In this document: positions 24,269 through 31,997 of the stretch, piece by piece | Position numbering within the stretch: the stretch's first letter is position 1 | Layout: each line of letters starts with the position of its first letter | NCBI GenBank assembly: GCA_040507005.1 | Contig: JBEVVS010000039.1 | Location: forward strand, 1-64,000 | DNA: 64,000 nt | Origin: Thiodiazotropha sp040507005 | Lineage (GTDB): Bacteria > Pseudomonadota > Gammaproteobacteria > Chromatiales > Chromatiaceae | Direction: 5' to 3' | The notes under the pieces: generated by a model | The model's database searches: none | The model's input: the letters and a program-made list of their open reading frames with translations, nothing else | Told to the model about the DNA's origin: nothing | Program-made: the position numbers and the translations under genes

Positions 24269-24643
24269 CTAGACCCGTTCATCGATCAGGGTGCCGATCA
24301 GCTCATTGGCAGTCTTGAGTGTCTTTACCTGTGCCTTGGTCTGGTTGGCATGTTGCTGCAGTTCAACCATCGCACGGGAGAGATCTGTCGGTTTGGCTTG
24401 AGTGGTCTGCTGGGTGCTGGCGATCTCCGATGCCACACGACGCATCCCCTGGAATCCCTTTTGAATCCCCTGAAGTGCCGGTCCTGTAATTGAATTGATA
24501 CCCATGAGTAGTGCAGCGACCTCTAAATACAGCTTCTCTAACCGGTTTGGTGGCAGTTTTACCTGATTCTTTAATTGATTCGTTCTTATATGTGGGGTGG
24601 ATGGCTGAATTGGTGAATTCAGTTCCCTAGGAACTCCATTCAT
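24269..24643 (-). CDS. Small protein with flagellar-rod-like C-terminus
   Basis: A 124-residue protein I do not recognise as a named family. Residues 1-35 are polar and proline-rich; the middle has AALLMGINSITGPALQGIQKGF; the end, MVELQQHANQTKAQVKTLKTANELIGTLIDERV from about residue 92, resembles the C-terminal helix of flagellar rod and hook proteins (a run like VELTxAKxxYQANxKVIKTADEMxGTLLD). No flagellar genes are nearby. The ATG lies inside the end of the FGE-like gene (17-base overlap), so the two are probably coupled. A flagellar or secreted role is only a guess. Confidence 0.6.
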   Translation of the reverse strand: MNGVPRELNSPIQPSTPHIRTNQLKNQVKLPPNRLEKLYLEVAALLMGINSITGPALQGIQKGFQGMRRVASEIASTQQTTQAKPTDLSRAMVELQQHANQTKAQVKTLKTANELIGTLIDERV

Positions 24644-25832
24644 GGCGAGCCGGGAATACCAGCCGGACAGTGGTGGACTGGTGGTGGTCTGAGGCTAAGG
24701 CCCAATGGCGGAAACTGGCGCGCCGCAGCATGGGTTGTGTGTGGAGACTGGCACCGCGCAGGATATAGTGCTTGTTTTGATCCCTGTCCTGGTGTGAATC
24801 CGGGGTGTCCGGAAAGGATTGGAATGAGGGATAGTGGTGGAATTTGTTACTGCACCACTCCCAGGCGCGCCCCATTTGACTCACCACACCTGTGCGTACC
24901 GCCAACTCCCACTGATATTCATGCTGTATCACGGCACCTGAGTATTCACCGCCTGCAGAGTCTATCCAGTTGCAGAAGGCTTGCGCCTCATAGTGGGAAA
25001 TGCCGCAAACCGGATCGTCGGGGGGAAGATGGGTATTCCCATTGATGGCCACTTCATACCAACCCCCGTTTATATCCTGGCGCCAATATTCGGGGTGTTG
25101 CTGCTCGCTCTGCTGCAGCCATTGCCAACCTGCATCGCTCCATATTGATCTTTCCTTGTAACCGTCGGCCTCTATGAAGCTGAGGTATTGTGCATTGGAG
25201 ACCGGGGTCAAGGCGATGCGAAAACTGCTCAGCTCAACGGCTTGTGGCGGCAGTTCGTTATCGTATGCACGAGGATCGTTGCGTGCGCCAATCCGATAAT
25301 GCCCTTGGGAAATCTCCCTGGTTTCCCACTGGGGTGGCTTGGAGTCGAGGGCTTCCAGGCAATGATAATCTTGCTTCTGACGTTGCAACGATCGCTGGTT
25401 CAAGACCGTCAACATGACTTCGTAGAGTTTTGCCTGCTCTTGCAGCAGGTACCAGACGAGTCGATCCTGCTGGAGCCAGGGATGGTCGGGCAGGGCCGAC
25501 GGTGTGGCGAGCCGACGCAGATGCTCGCTATGGATCTCAGAAGCCCATTTGATAAGGTGTTCAACCGGTGGCAATTGGTCACATTGTTGATCCAGGGGTA
25601 TCTCATTGGCAGCGAACAGTGGCTTTACCCTCATGGATAGGTCGTCATCGTTTTGCAGACGCTCTCTGAGCCATAGCAATTCCAGATAGACACCACGGCC
25701 GAAATACCAGTTCAGGGAGGCGAGACGGGGGTGAAAGCGTTTGGCACAATCCTCAGCGGGTATGGAGGTCAGCAGATCGATCTGCATCTCGTGCAGATCG
25801 TTAAGTTGGCCAAGCAGTGTGGTTGAGGTCAT
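24627..25832 (-). CDS. DinB/FGE-sulfatase (EgtB-like) protein
   Basis: The 401-residue protein joins an N-terminal DinB-like four-helix region (about 1-165) to a C-terminal formylglycine-generating-enzyme-like domain (about 190-400) with ELSSFRIALTPVSNAQYLSFI, DDPVCGISHYEAQAFCNW, GRAWEWCSN and HYILRGASLHTQPMLRRASFRHW. This layout is that of EgtB and selenoneine-synthase-type non-haem iron enzymes. The HX3HXE-like iron site of EgtB is not obvious: only EIHSEH (about residues 105-110) is near the expected place. No egtD or sulfur-donor gene is adjacent. Enzymatic role unknown. Confidence 0.72.
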   Translation of the reverse strand: MTSTTLLGQLNDLHEMQIDLLTSIPAEDCAKRFHPRLASLNWYFGRGVYLELLWLRERLQNDDDLSMRVKPLFAANEIPLDQQCDQLPPVEHLIKWASEIHSEHLRRLATPSALPDHPWLQQDRLVWYLLQEQAKLYEVMLTVLNQRSLQRQKQDYHCLEALDSKPPQWETREISQGHYRIGARNDPRAYDNELPPQAVELSSFRIALTPVSNAQYLSFIEADGYKERSIWSDAGWQWLQQSEQQHPEYWRQDINGGWYEVAINGNTHLPPDDPVCGISHYEAQAFCNWIDSAGGEYSGAVIQHEYQWELAVRTGVVSQMGRAWEWCSNKFHHYPSFQSFPDTPDSHQDRDQNKHYILRGASLHTQPMLRRASFRHWALASDHHQSTTVRLVFPARHEWSS

Positions 25833-25903
25833 ATCACCCTTTTCCAGTCGGCAAAGCCGGCTATGTTAACGGAGGGATGATATGGGGGGAAGGCTGGGGG
25901 GGC

Positions 25904-25921
25904 GGTGCGGCAAGCCGCACC
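25904..25921 (-). terminator. GC-rich hairpin after the DsrC-like gene
   Basis: GGTGCGG and CCGCACC pair perfectly around CAAG, 15 bases after the stop of the minus-strand DsrC-like gene. No T run follows on that strand (it reads into GCCCCCC), so it may stabilise the mRNA end rather than stop transcription by itself. Confidence 0.3.
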
Positions 25922-25935
25922 GGTCGATTTATCGA

Positions 25936-26235
25936 TTAGACGCAACCGGTGGGTTTAGGCAATCCACCATATTTTGTAATCGGCTTCATCGGTCCCGTCA
26001 TCCAGAGTTCGAACATGGCCTTTTTATCGGCCCCAAGATATTTGGAGAACTTGCGGATCGGCGGCACCACATTGAACTCGTCATAGTACTCTCTGGCTTT
26101 CAGGATATGATCCCATTTTTCTTCGCTGAGTTCATATTCGTCGGCTTCCGCCATGGCCCTGGCCACCTCCGGGGTCCATGCGTTCATATCGGTGAGATAA
26201 CCATCTCCGTCGCGATCAGGAATAGCTGTGCTCAT
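25936..26235 (-). CDS. DsrC/TusE-family sulfur-relay protein, single cysteine
   Basis: The 99-residue protein ends LPKPTGCV, the mobile C-terminal arm of DsrC/TusE proteins with the reactive penultimate Cys. Before it are WDHILKAREYYDEFNVVPPIRKF, also typical. The second Cys of true DsrC, about 11 residues upstream, is missing (the place reads PITKYGG), as in TusE, and the segment before GPMKP is about eight residues shorter than in TusE or DsrC. A strong TAGGAGCAGG site precedes the ATG. It is a single gene, with no tus or dsr neighbours. It may carry persulfide sulfur for tRNA thiolation, sulfur oxidation or a regulatory task. Confidence 0.82.
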   Translation of the reverse strand: MSTAIPDRDGDGYLTDMNAWTPEVARAMAEADEYELSEEKWDHILKAREYYDEFNVVPPIRKFSKYLGADKKAMFELWMTGPMKPITKYGGLPKPTGCV

Positions 26236-26353
26236 TTTTGCCTGCTCCTACTACCAAGTAAAAAGGTTGGTTATTTTTAGAGTGGCAGTTTAATGTGAAA
26301 TGCCTGGCTGTTTCCACCCTGGGAAAAACCGGGTTATAGGCTATCCAGGCCTT

Positions 26354-27049
26354 TTAGGCATTGATATGCTGCAAGTATGCGGATTTATCCGCAAAACTGG
26401 TTGTAAATTGGATGCGCTTCAACTCCTGGGCGATACGCAGATCCAATCCCGAAGGATCACAACCAACGGCCTCAATGGCTCCGATGCTCGGCATGCCATT
26501 CCTTTCGAGCAGCTGCCTTAGCAGATTGTGATGGTTGGAATTCAACTGATAGAGCAATTCCGCTTCATCCGCAGTGGAGAAGGGTATCGGTAGCGGTATA
26601 CGGCTCGGATCAAACCAACGGGCGGAGCCGAATCCGCCGATATAGTAGAAGTGTTTCACCTCCAATCGATAGAAATGAAAATTGAGCTCTTTCTGATAGC
26701 GGCGTGTATCCGGGTAGAAGCGAAAATAGCGTTCCGCAGCTGCGGTGGAATTGACCGCTTCCGCCTGTGCCAGACAGGTAAGACGGGTGAGTTGTTGGAC
26801 ATCGCCGCCGCCCTGTTCAATGAGGGTCAGGGAACAGCGAGGATCATTCTCCAGGTTTCTCGTATGTTGCGCGAGATGAGAAATCAGCAGCAACAGGTTG
26901 CCCTTGGTATCACGGCAAATGGGTAACAGAGAGCCAAAAGGATAACCTTGATATTTTAGTGAATGGGTGGATAGGATGCCGTGGTAGCTTTCCGACCAGA
27001 TTCCCCTTATGTCTTGTAGCAACTCTTCCGTTGACGATTCGGTATTCAT
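26354..27049 (-). CDS. HugZ-like pyridoxamine-phosphate-oxidase-fold protein
   Basis: A 231-residue protein with an FMN-binding split-barrel-like domain (about 10-155: YHGILSTHSLKYQGYPFGSLLPI, NLLLLISHLAQHTRNLENDPRCSL, RLTCLAQAEAV, FHFYRLEVKHFYYIGGFGSARWF) and a C-terminal helical DUF2470-like part (about 170-231). This is the layout of HugZ/HutZ heme-utilisation proteins, some of which cleave heme. An upstream start at 27124 overlaps the next gene; the ATG at 27049 with GCGAGAAAAA before it is preferred. No heme-transport genes are near, so function is by family only. Confidence 0.78.
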   Translation of the reverse strand: MNTESSTEELLQDIRGIWSESYHGILSTHSLKYQGYPFGSLLPICRDTKGNLLLLISHLAQHTRNLENDPRCSLTLIEQGGGDVQQLTRLTCLAQAEAVNSTAAAERYFRFYPDTRRYQKELNFHFYRLEVKHFYYIGGFGSARWFDPSRIPLPIPFSTADEAELLYQLNSNHHNLLRQLLERNGMPSIGAIEAVGCDPSGLDLRIAQELKRIQFTTSFADKSAYLQHINA

Positions 27050-27089
27050 TTTGTTTTTCTCGCGGTTGTGCAGTTGAAGTTTCGAAACG

Positions 27090-27428
27090 TTACTGTCCAG
27101 AATCAACATCTGGGTTGAGATCAATATCGCCTAAACGATCCTGAATCGATCGTATTTTTCCTTGCAGGCCGTGTTCTCTGGCGGGGCGGCTGTCAATCTT
27201 CACTGCGGCATAGACACGCTGGCACCCGGTGTTGTGGATGAGCTGTGTGGCCCTTTCCACAATCGCAAAGGCGTCGGCGAGATTGGAAGTTTCGATCAAG
27301 GTACCCATGGCAGTCAGCTGGTATTCGACACCGCTATTGTGGATCATCTCGATTACCTGGCTCACTTCCTCGCTGACACTGACTCCCCTATCAAGTGGGA
27401 AAACACTGAACTCTAATACTACAGACAT
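27090..27428 (-). CDS. MTH1187/YkoF-like thiamine-binding family protein
   Basis: The 112-residue ferredoxin-like protein starts MSVVLEFSVFPLDRGVSVSEEV and contains GVEYQLTAMGTLIET and RVYAAVKIDSRPAR, the pattern of the small MTH1187/YkoF family that binds thiamine or related compounds as tetramers. It is not an enzyme as far as is known. It lies just upstream of the HugZ-like gene on the same strand with 40 bases between, so they may share a transcript; no thiamine genes are nearby. Confidence 0.8.
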   Translation of the reverse strand: MSVVLEFSVFPLDRGVSVSEEVSQVIEMIHNSGVEYQLTAMGTLIETSNLADAFAIVERATQLIHNTGCQRVYAAVKIDSRPAREHGLQGKIRSIQDRLGDIDLNPDVDSGQ

Positions 27429-27620
27429 AGCTTGTTCTCTGATTTCTCATCATAACCTTAGTATACATCAGAGATATTTTACCCTGATTTGGGTAGGGAT
27501 GATCGGTTGAGAAACGGCTATTGAAATCTTGATTTAACAATTCTTCACAGGCGCTGGGTTTATTCCGGTCCAGGGATTGCCCTAAGCTGCACCCAGTGAT
27601 GCCAAGGGGCTTTGACGATC

Positions 27621-27863
27621 ATGGGTGCAGTGGTTTTTGTTTTGCTTGGTCTTATCGCAGGCTGGTTGGCTGGGCTAATGATGAAAGGCCGCGGTTTTGG
27701 GTTGTTGGAATTCCTGACATTCGGAATTCTGGGATCCTTGATAGGGGGATATCTTGTTGAATATTTTACCATCGCCAACAGCGGGGTGATTGGATCATTG
27801 ATCACCGCAACGACAGGCGCGATACTTGTCCTGGCCATCGCTGGGCTAGTCAAGATTAACTGA
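27621..27863 (+). CDS. GlsB/YeaQ/YmgE-type stress membrane protein
   Basis: An 80-residue protein with three hydrophobic segments and glycine-rich turns: GLIAGWLAGLMMKGRGFG, FLTFGILGSLIGGYL and VIGSLITATTGAILVLAIAGLV. This is the transglycosylase-associated/GlsB family of small inner-membrane proteins induced by envelope or osmotic stress. A TTG nine bases upstream could also be used; the ATG was chosen. Immediately downstream are mscS and an OmpA-family gene, so the three may form an envelope-stress group. Molecular function unknown. Confidence 0.8.
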   Translation: MGAVVFVLLGLIAGWLAGLMMKGRGFGLLEFLTFGILGSLIGGYLVEYFTIANSGVIGSLITATTGAILVLAIAGLVKIN

Positions 27864-27921
27864 AGGCCGCGTTGGTCAAGCATAAAAACAGAGTATCACA
27901 ACAAAGATTAGGAGAAGACTT

Positions 27922-28740
27922 ATGGACCTCACGCTAGATACTATTGTTAACACCTATGTCATTCCCTGGGGAACCAAGATCGTTATGGCCCTGTTGGTGT
28001 TCATTATCGGTCGTTGGATTGCAAAGATGTTGACCCGTGCACTCAAGGGGATCATGCAAAAAGGGGAAGTTGACCAGATGCTGATCAGCTTCCTTGGCAA
28101 TATCGCCTATGCAGCACTTTTAGCAGTTGTCGTACTGGCCGCACTGGAACAGCTTGGTGTCAACACAACATCGGCTTTGGCTATCTTGGGTGCTGCAGGT
28201 TTGGCTGTCGGCCTAGCACTGAAAGACTCTCTGGCAAGCTTTGCCGCAGGGGTGATGCTGATTATCTTTCGCCCGTTCAAATTAGGTGATTTTGTCGAGG
28301 CAGGTGGTGTTTCCGGTGTGGTCGAGGAGATCCGCATATTCCATACGGTGCTCAAGAGCGGCGACAATCGTGAGATCACCATGCCCAATGCGCAAATCTA
28401 CAGCGGTACCATCGTCAACTTCTCCGCCAGGGAGACCAGACGTATCGATCTGGTCATCGGAATTGGTTATGAGGACGACATTAAAAAGGCCCGTGATCTG
28501 CTGCAACAGATCCTCGATGCGGATGCCACAGTGCTAAAGGATCCCGCACCTACAATCATGTTGCTGGAATTGGGTGAGAGCAGTGTGGATTTTGCGGTAC
28601 GTCCCTGGGTTAAATCGGGGGACTACTGGACAACCCGTGCGGCGCTGCTCGAAACCATCAAGACCACATTCGACAAGCAGGGTATCAGTATTCCCTACCC
28701 GCAAAGGGATATTCATATGATTCAAGAGGCGGCTGCCTAG
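27922..28740 (+). CDS. mscS: Small-conductance mechanosensitive channel MscS
   Basis: The 272-residue protein has the MscS plan: two membrane helices up to residue 80, then the pore helix rich in Gly and Ala (SALAILGAAGLAVGLALKDSLASFAAGVMLIIFRPFKLGDFV, about 90-135) and a cytosolic vestibule with GVVEEIRIFHTVLKSGDNREITMPNAQIYSGTIVNFS. It opens under membrane tension and lets solutes escape after osmotic downshock. A strong AGGAGAAGACTT site precedes the ATG. Slightly shorter than E. coli MscS (286). Confidence 0.93.
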   Translation: MDLTLDTIVNTYVIPWGTKIVMALLVFIIGRWIAKMLTRALKGIMQKGEVDQMLISFLGNIAYAALLAVVVLAALEQLGVNTTSALAILGAAGLAVGLALKDSLASFAAGVMLIIFRPFKLGDFVEAGGVSGVVEEIRIFHTVLKSGDNREITMPNAQIYSGTIVNFSARETRRIDLVIGIGYEDDIKKARDLLQQILDADATVLKDPAPTIMLLELGESSVDFAVRPWVKSGDYWTTRAALLETIKTTFDKQGISIPYPQRDIHMIQEAAA

Positions 28741-28787
28741 TTGTTGGAGTCGTCACATCAGTCCTACAAGATATGGAGGTGTTTATC

Positions 28788-29606
28788 ATGCACTTGAAAC
28801 GATTGACCATGGCCTTGGCTTTGATGCCGGTATTGATTAGCAGCAATGCATCGGCTGAGAAGGGGCTTGCCTACGATAGCATTAACTCGGTTTGGCGTAC
28901 CGGCTATGGTGAGTGCTGGACCACCTCCTATCGTGACAAGTCACCGGCTGAAACCGGTTGCTTCGGCGCCCCGGCTGCTGAAATGGCGAAAGCTGAAGGC
29001 GACGCCGACAATGACGGGGTCGTCGATAGCAAAGATCAATGCCCGGGTACGGCGGCCGGTGTTAAGGTGGACGCCAAGGGGTGTGCCCTCGACAGCGATG
29101 GTGACGGTGTGGCTGATGGCAGCGATAAGTGTCCGGATACCCCTGCCGGGGTGAAGGTTGATGCCAGTGGATGTGAATTGGATAGCGATGGTGATGGTGT
29201 CGCGGACAGTAAGGATGATTGCCCGAATACACCTGCGGGCGCTACCGTGACTGATGACGGATGTGCCGTGCAGATCGTGTTGCAGAATGTCCTGTTTGAA
29301 CTCAATAGCGACAAAATCAGTAATGCCTACACGCCGACTTTGGATCGTATAGCGGACTCCCTCAAGGCGCGCTCCGATGTTAAATCCATTGAGGTTATCG
29401 GACACACCGATTCCACAGGTGCCGCGGCCTACAACCAGACATTGTCTGAGGGGCGCGCGAAAGCAGTGGCGGACTATCTGGTTACCCAAGGGGTAAGTGG
29501 TGCGCTGTTAACCACGAAGGGAATGGGGGAGTCCTCTCCCGTCGCTGACAATACAACCGCTGCAGGCCGTGCGCAGAACCGGCGGGTGGAGTTGAAATTA
29601 GACTAG
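28788..29606 (+). CDS. OmpA-family outer-membrane protein with TSP3 repeats
   Basis: The 272-residue protein has a signal peptide (MHLKRLTMALALMPVLISS, cleavage after ASA near residue 23), then three acidic calcium-binding thrombospondin type 3 repeats (DxDGDGVxDxxDxCPxTPxG, about residues 70-155) and a C-terminal OmpA peptidoglycan-binding domain (VLFELNSDKIS, EVIGHTDSTGAAAYN, GRAQNRRVELKLD). There is no eight-strand barrel, so it is more like the periplasmic linker type. A start 15 bases upstream lies inside the TGGAGGTG ribosome-binding site. A good terminator follows. Confidence 0.87.
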   Translation: MHLKRLTMALALMPVLISSNASAEKGLAYDSINSVWRTGYGECWTTSYRDKSPAETGCFGAPAAEMAKAEGDADNDGVVDSKDQCPGTAAGVKVDAKGCALDSDGDGVADGSDKCPDTPAGVKVDASGCELDSDGDGVADSKDDCPNTPAGATVTDDGCAVQIVLQNVLFELNSDKISNAYTPTLDRIADSLKARSDVKSIEVIGHTDSTGAAAYNQTLSEGRAKAVADYLVTQGVSGALLTTKGMGESSPVADNTTAAGRAQNRRVELKLD

Positions 29607-29631
29607 AGAGAAATAGTAAACGATGTTCAAT

Positions 29632-29673
29632 GAGGCAACAGCTTGGCAGTCGCCATGTTGTTGCCTCTGTTTT
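29632..29673 (+). terminator. Rho-independent terminator after the OmpA-like gene
   Basis: GAGGCAACA pairs perfectly with TGTTGCCTC nine positions apart on an 18-base loop, followed by TGTTTTA. It lies 26 bases after the stop of the OmpA-like gene and before the response-regulator gene. Confidence 0.75.
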
Positions 29674-29839
29674 ACTGCCGAATTATGAGAACGCCTTCAT
29701 TGACACCTTTGCCGAGCAGTGGTCAGTTAGTGGTTATGAAAAAACCCGTTTATTACAAGCCTGCGGCAATCGCCACAGGTGTGGTTGAGGCCTTGTCATT
29801 GGGGCGAGGCTGTAAGAAGAGAGTCCCGTGGAGTCATTG

Positions 29840-30526
29840 ATGCGAATAGCCTATTTGGAAGATGATAAAGTGCAATCTGCAGTGATGAAGGAGTGGTTGG
29901 AGGCCGAGGGTTATATCTGCAGAGCTTTCGACAATGCAGATGCCTTTATGCGTGAACTGCGTCATGAGACCTATGATCTGTTAATCATGGATTGGGAGTT
30001 GCCGGAAAAGAGTGGCGTGGAGGTGCTCTCCTGGTTGCGCGGTGATCGGGAGTGGGATCTTCCGGTCTTTTTTATCACCCATAGGGATGGTGAGGCAGAC
30101 ATTATCGAAGCGCTGGAGAAAGGTGCCGATGACTACTTGGCGAAACCGGTCAATCGCGAAATCATGCTGGCAAGGATCAAAGCCCTGGTCAGGCGTCACA
30201 GCGGTCGGCGCGATCATATTGAGGTCAGTGGTTTTGCCCTGCAAAAAGAGAACAAGACGCTTACCCTGAATGGCGAACCTGTGGAAATGACAGAGAAGGA
30301 ATTTCAATTGGCCTGGATGCTGTTTACCAATATTGGCCGCCTGCTATCCCGCGACCATCTGTTGGAAAGCATATGGGGATTTGGTCCAGGCCTGATGACC
30401 CGTACTGTGGATACTCATATTAGCCGTCTGCGGCGCAAACTGGGGCTGACACCTGAAAACGGTTGGCGTTTGAAGGCGGTCTATCATCAAGGTTATCGTC
30501 TCGAGAATCTGGAAGAGCAGGAGTAG
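29840..30526 (+). CDS. OmpR-family response regulator
   Basis: The 228-residue protein has a receiver domain (1-120) with phospho-acceptor Asp51 in LLIMDWELPEKSG, acidic pocket EDD (7-9), conserved Thr in FFITHRD and Lys in YLAKPVN, and a winged-helix DNA-binding domain (about 130-225) with MTEKEFQLAWMLFTNIGRLLSR and RTVDTHISRLRRKLGL. A GTG 12 bases upstream is possible; the ATG at 29840 has GGAG six bases before. Two genes on lies a CHASE2 histidine kinase, the likely partner, with a secreted FecR/LysM protein between them. Confidence 0.92.
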   Translation: MRIAYLEDDKVQSAVMKEWLEAEGYICRAFDNADAFMRELRHETYDLLIMDWELPEKSGVEVLSWLRGDREWDLPVFFITHRDGEADIIEALEKGADDYLAKPVNREIMLARIKALVRRHSGRRDHIEVSGFALQKENKTLTLNGEPVEMTEKEFQLAWMLFTNIGRLLSRDHLLESIWGFGPGLMTRTVDTHISRLRRKLGLTPENGWRLKAVYHQGYRLENLEEQE

Positions 30527-30635
30527 CCGGCTAGAATCTGGGATCCGGCAGGTATATTCTATAAGCGCCTACCGCCCGGCATGGATTGCAACTAGCCTGG
30601 GAAATCCATGTGTTAGCTGATGATTAACTGGCCAG

Positions 30636-31958
30636 ATGACTAAATTCACCATACCCCTATTGCTGTTCCTCGCGGCCACTCTAAGCAGCCAGGCATGGGC
30701 AGAAGACTGGGCCTATCGAATCCACGAGGGGGAGAATCTGACCCTGGTCGCGGAACGTTTCCTCAAATCGGAATTCACCCCCGATCAATTACAAATCTAC
30801 AACGGCATTGCCAATGACAGGGAGATTCCCATTGGCACTGAGATACGTGTGCCCATCGATTGGATGAAAGAGGTGCTAGCGGGTGTAAAGGTCAATTATG
30901 TCCTCGGGGAGGCCTCGCTGCAGCGGATGGGAGAGAGTGAAACAACTGTACTCGTGGCAGGCACCATGCTGAATGCGGGTGATAGGATTGTTACCGGAGT
31001 CGGTTCATCGGTGTCATTGAAATTCGCAGATAATTCCACACTGCTGATTGATGAAGAGAGTGAGGTGGTATTCGATGCCCTCTCGTCTTTCCACGGCATG
31101 GGCATGTTGGATACGCGGATTCGTCTGCAGCGGGGGCGTATTGAAAATCGCGTCAAACCCCTTAGAAAGCCGGAATTCCGCTATGAAATACACACCCCGG
31201 CAGCTGTTACGGTGGTAAGGGGTACGGATTTTCGCGTCTTTTCCGACGCCCAGGATGAGCTCACCCGCAGCGAAGTGACCGAGGGAGGGGTGAACATCAC
31301 CGCCGCTGCTGAAACCGTGGCGCTTGAACAAGGCGAGGGGAGCCTGATTGAAAAGGGCAAGCCTCCTTCTGTACCACGTAAACTGTTGGCAAAACCCGAT
31401 TTGACGGGAACCGCCATCAACGTCACGGCAGATGGCGTGGTTGTGGAATGGCCGCAGCTTGCCGGGGCGGTCGCGTATCGTTATCAGGTCACAAACAGGG
31501 AGCGACGAATGGTCGCGGTTGGAAGCACGGGTATCAATCGGGTAAAGCTACCGTCACTGGGTGCGGGGGATTATCAAATCACTGTCAGAGGGATTGATGA
31601 TCTGGGGCTTGAGGGATTCAATGCCGATCATGGTTTTACTCTGCAGCCGCCAGCACCAAAGCCAAAACAGAAGCAACCACCCACACTGGAAAAGCCGACA
31701 CTCTCTGAACCGCGGTTCAGCGCTTATGGCACCCATTTAAGCTGGACCCGGGTGGCTGACGCTTGGGCATACCGGCTATATCTTGCTAGAGATGCCGAGC
31801 TTAAGGATGTATTGTTCACGAGGTTGTCTGAAGATACCAGATTTGTTTTAAGGCCCCTGCCACCGGGGCGCTACTTTATCGGTGTTGAGGCGCTATCTGC
31901 AACAGATGATAAACCTTCCCTATCCAACATCTACCAAATCGGTACATCTGCCCGGTGA
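30636..31958 (+). CDS. Secreted LysM-FecR domain protein
   Basis: A 440-residue exported protein: signal peptide (TIPLLLFLAATLSSQAWA, cleaved near residue 22), a LysM-like peptidoglycan-binding region (about 25-75, YRIHEGENLTLVAERFL), a FecR domain (about 105-215: VTGVGSSVSLKFADNSTLLI, YEIHTPAAVTVVRGTDFRV), and two fibronectin-III-like modules joined by a Pro/Lys-rich linker (about 345-360). FecR domains elsewhere read signals in the periplasm. It is sandwiched between a response regulator and a CHASE2 kinase, so it could present a cell-wall or ligand signal to the kinase. That role is inferred from position. Confidence 0.83.
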   Translation: MTKFTIPLLLFLAATLSSQAWAEDWAYRIHEGENLTLVAERFLKSEFTPDQLQIYNGIANDREIPIGTEIRVPIDWMKEVLAGVKVNYVLGEASLQRMGESETTVLVAGTMLNAGDRIVTGVGSSVSLKFADNSTLLIDEESEVVFDALSSFHGMGMLDTRIRLQRGRIENRVKPLRKPEFRYEIHTPAAVTVVRGTDFRVFSDAQDELTRSEVTEGGVNITAAAETVALEQGEGSLIEKGKPPSVPRKLLAKPDLTGTAINVTADGVVVEWPQLAGAVAYRYQVTNRERRMVAVGSTGINRVKLPSLGAGDYQITVRGIDDLGLEGFNADHGFTLQPPAPKPKQKQPPTLEKPTLSEPRFSAYGTHLSWTRVADAWAYRLYLARDAELKDVLFTRLSEDTRFVLRPLPPGRYFIGVEALSATDDKPSLSNIYQIGTSAR

Positions 31959-31997
31959 TGGGACAGAGATGACAGTGCTTTTCATGATAGGTAAAAG

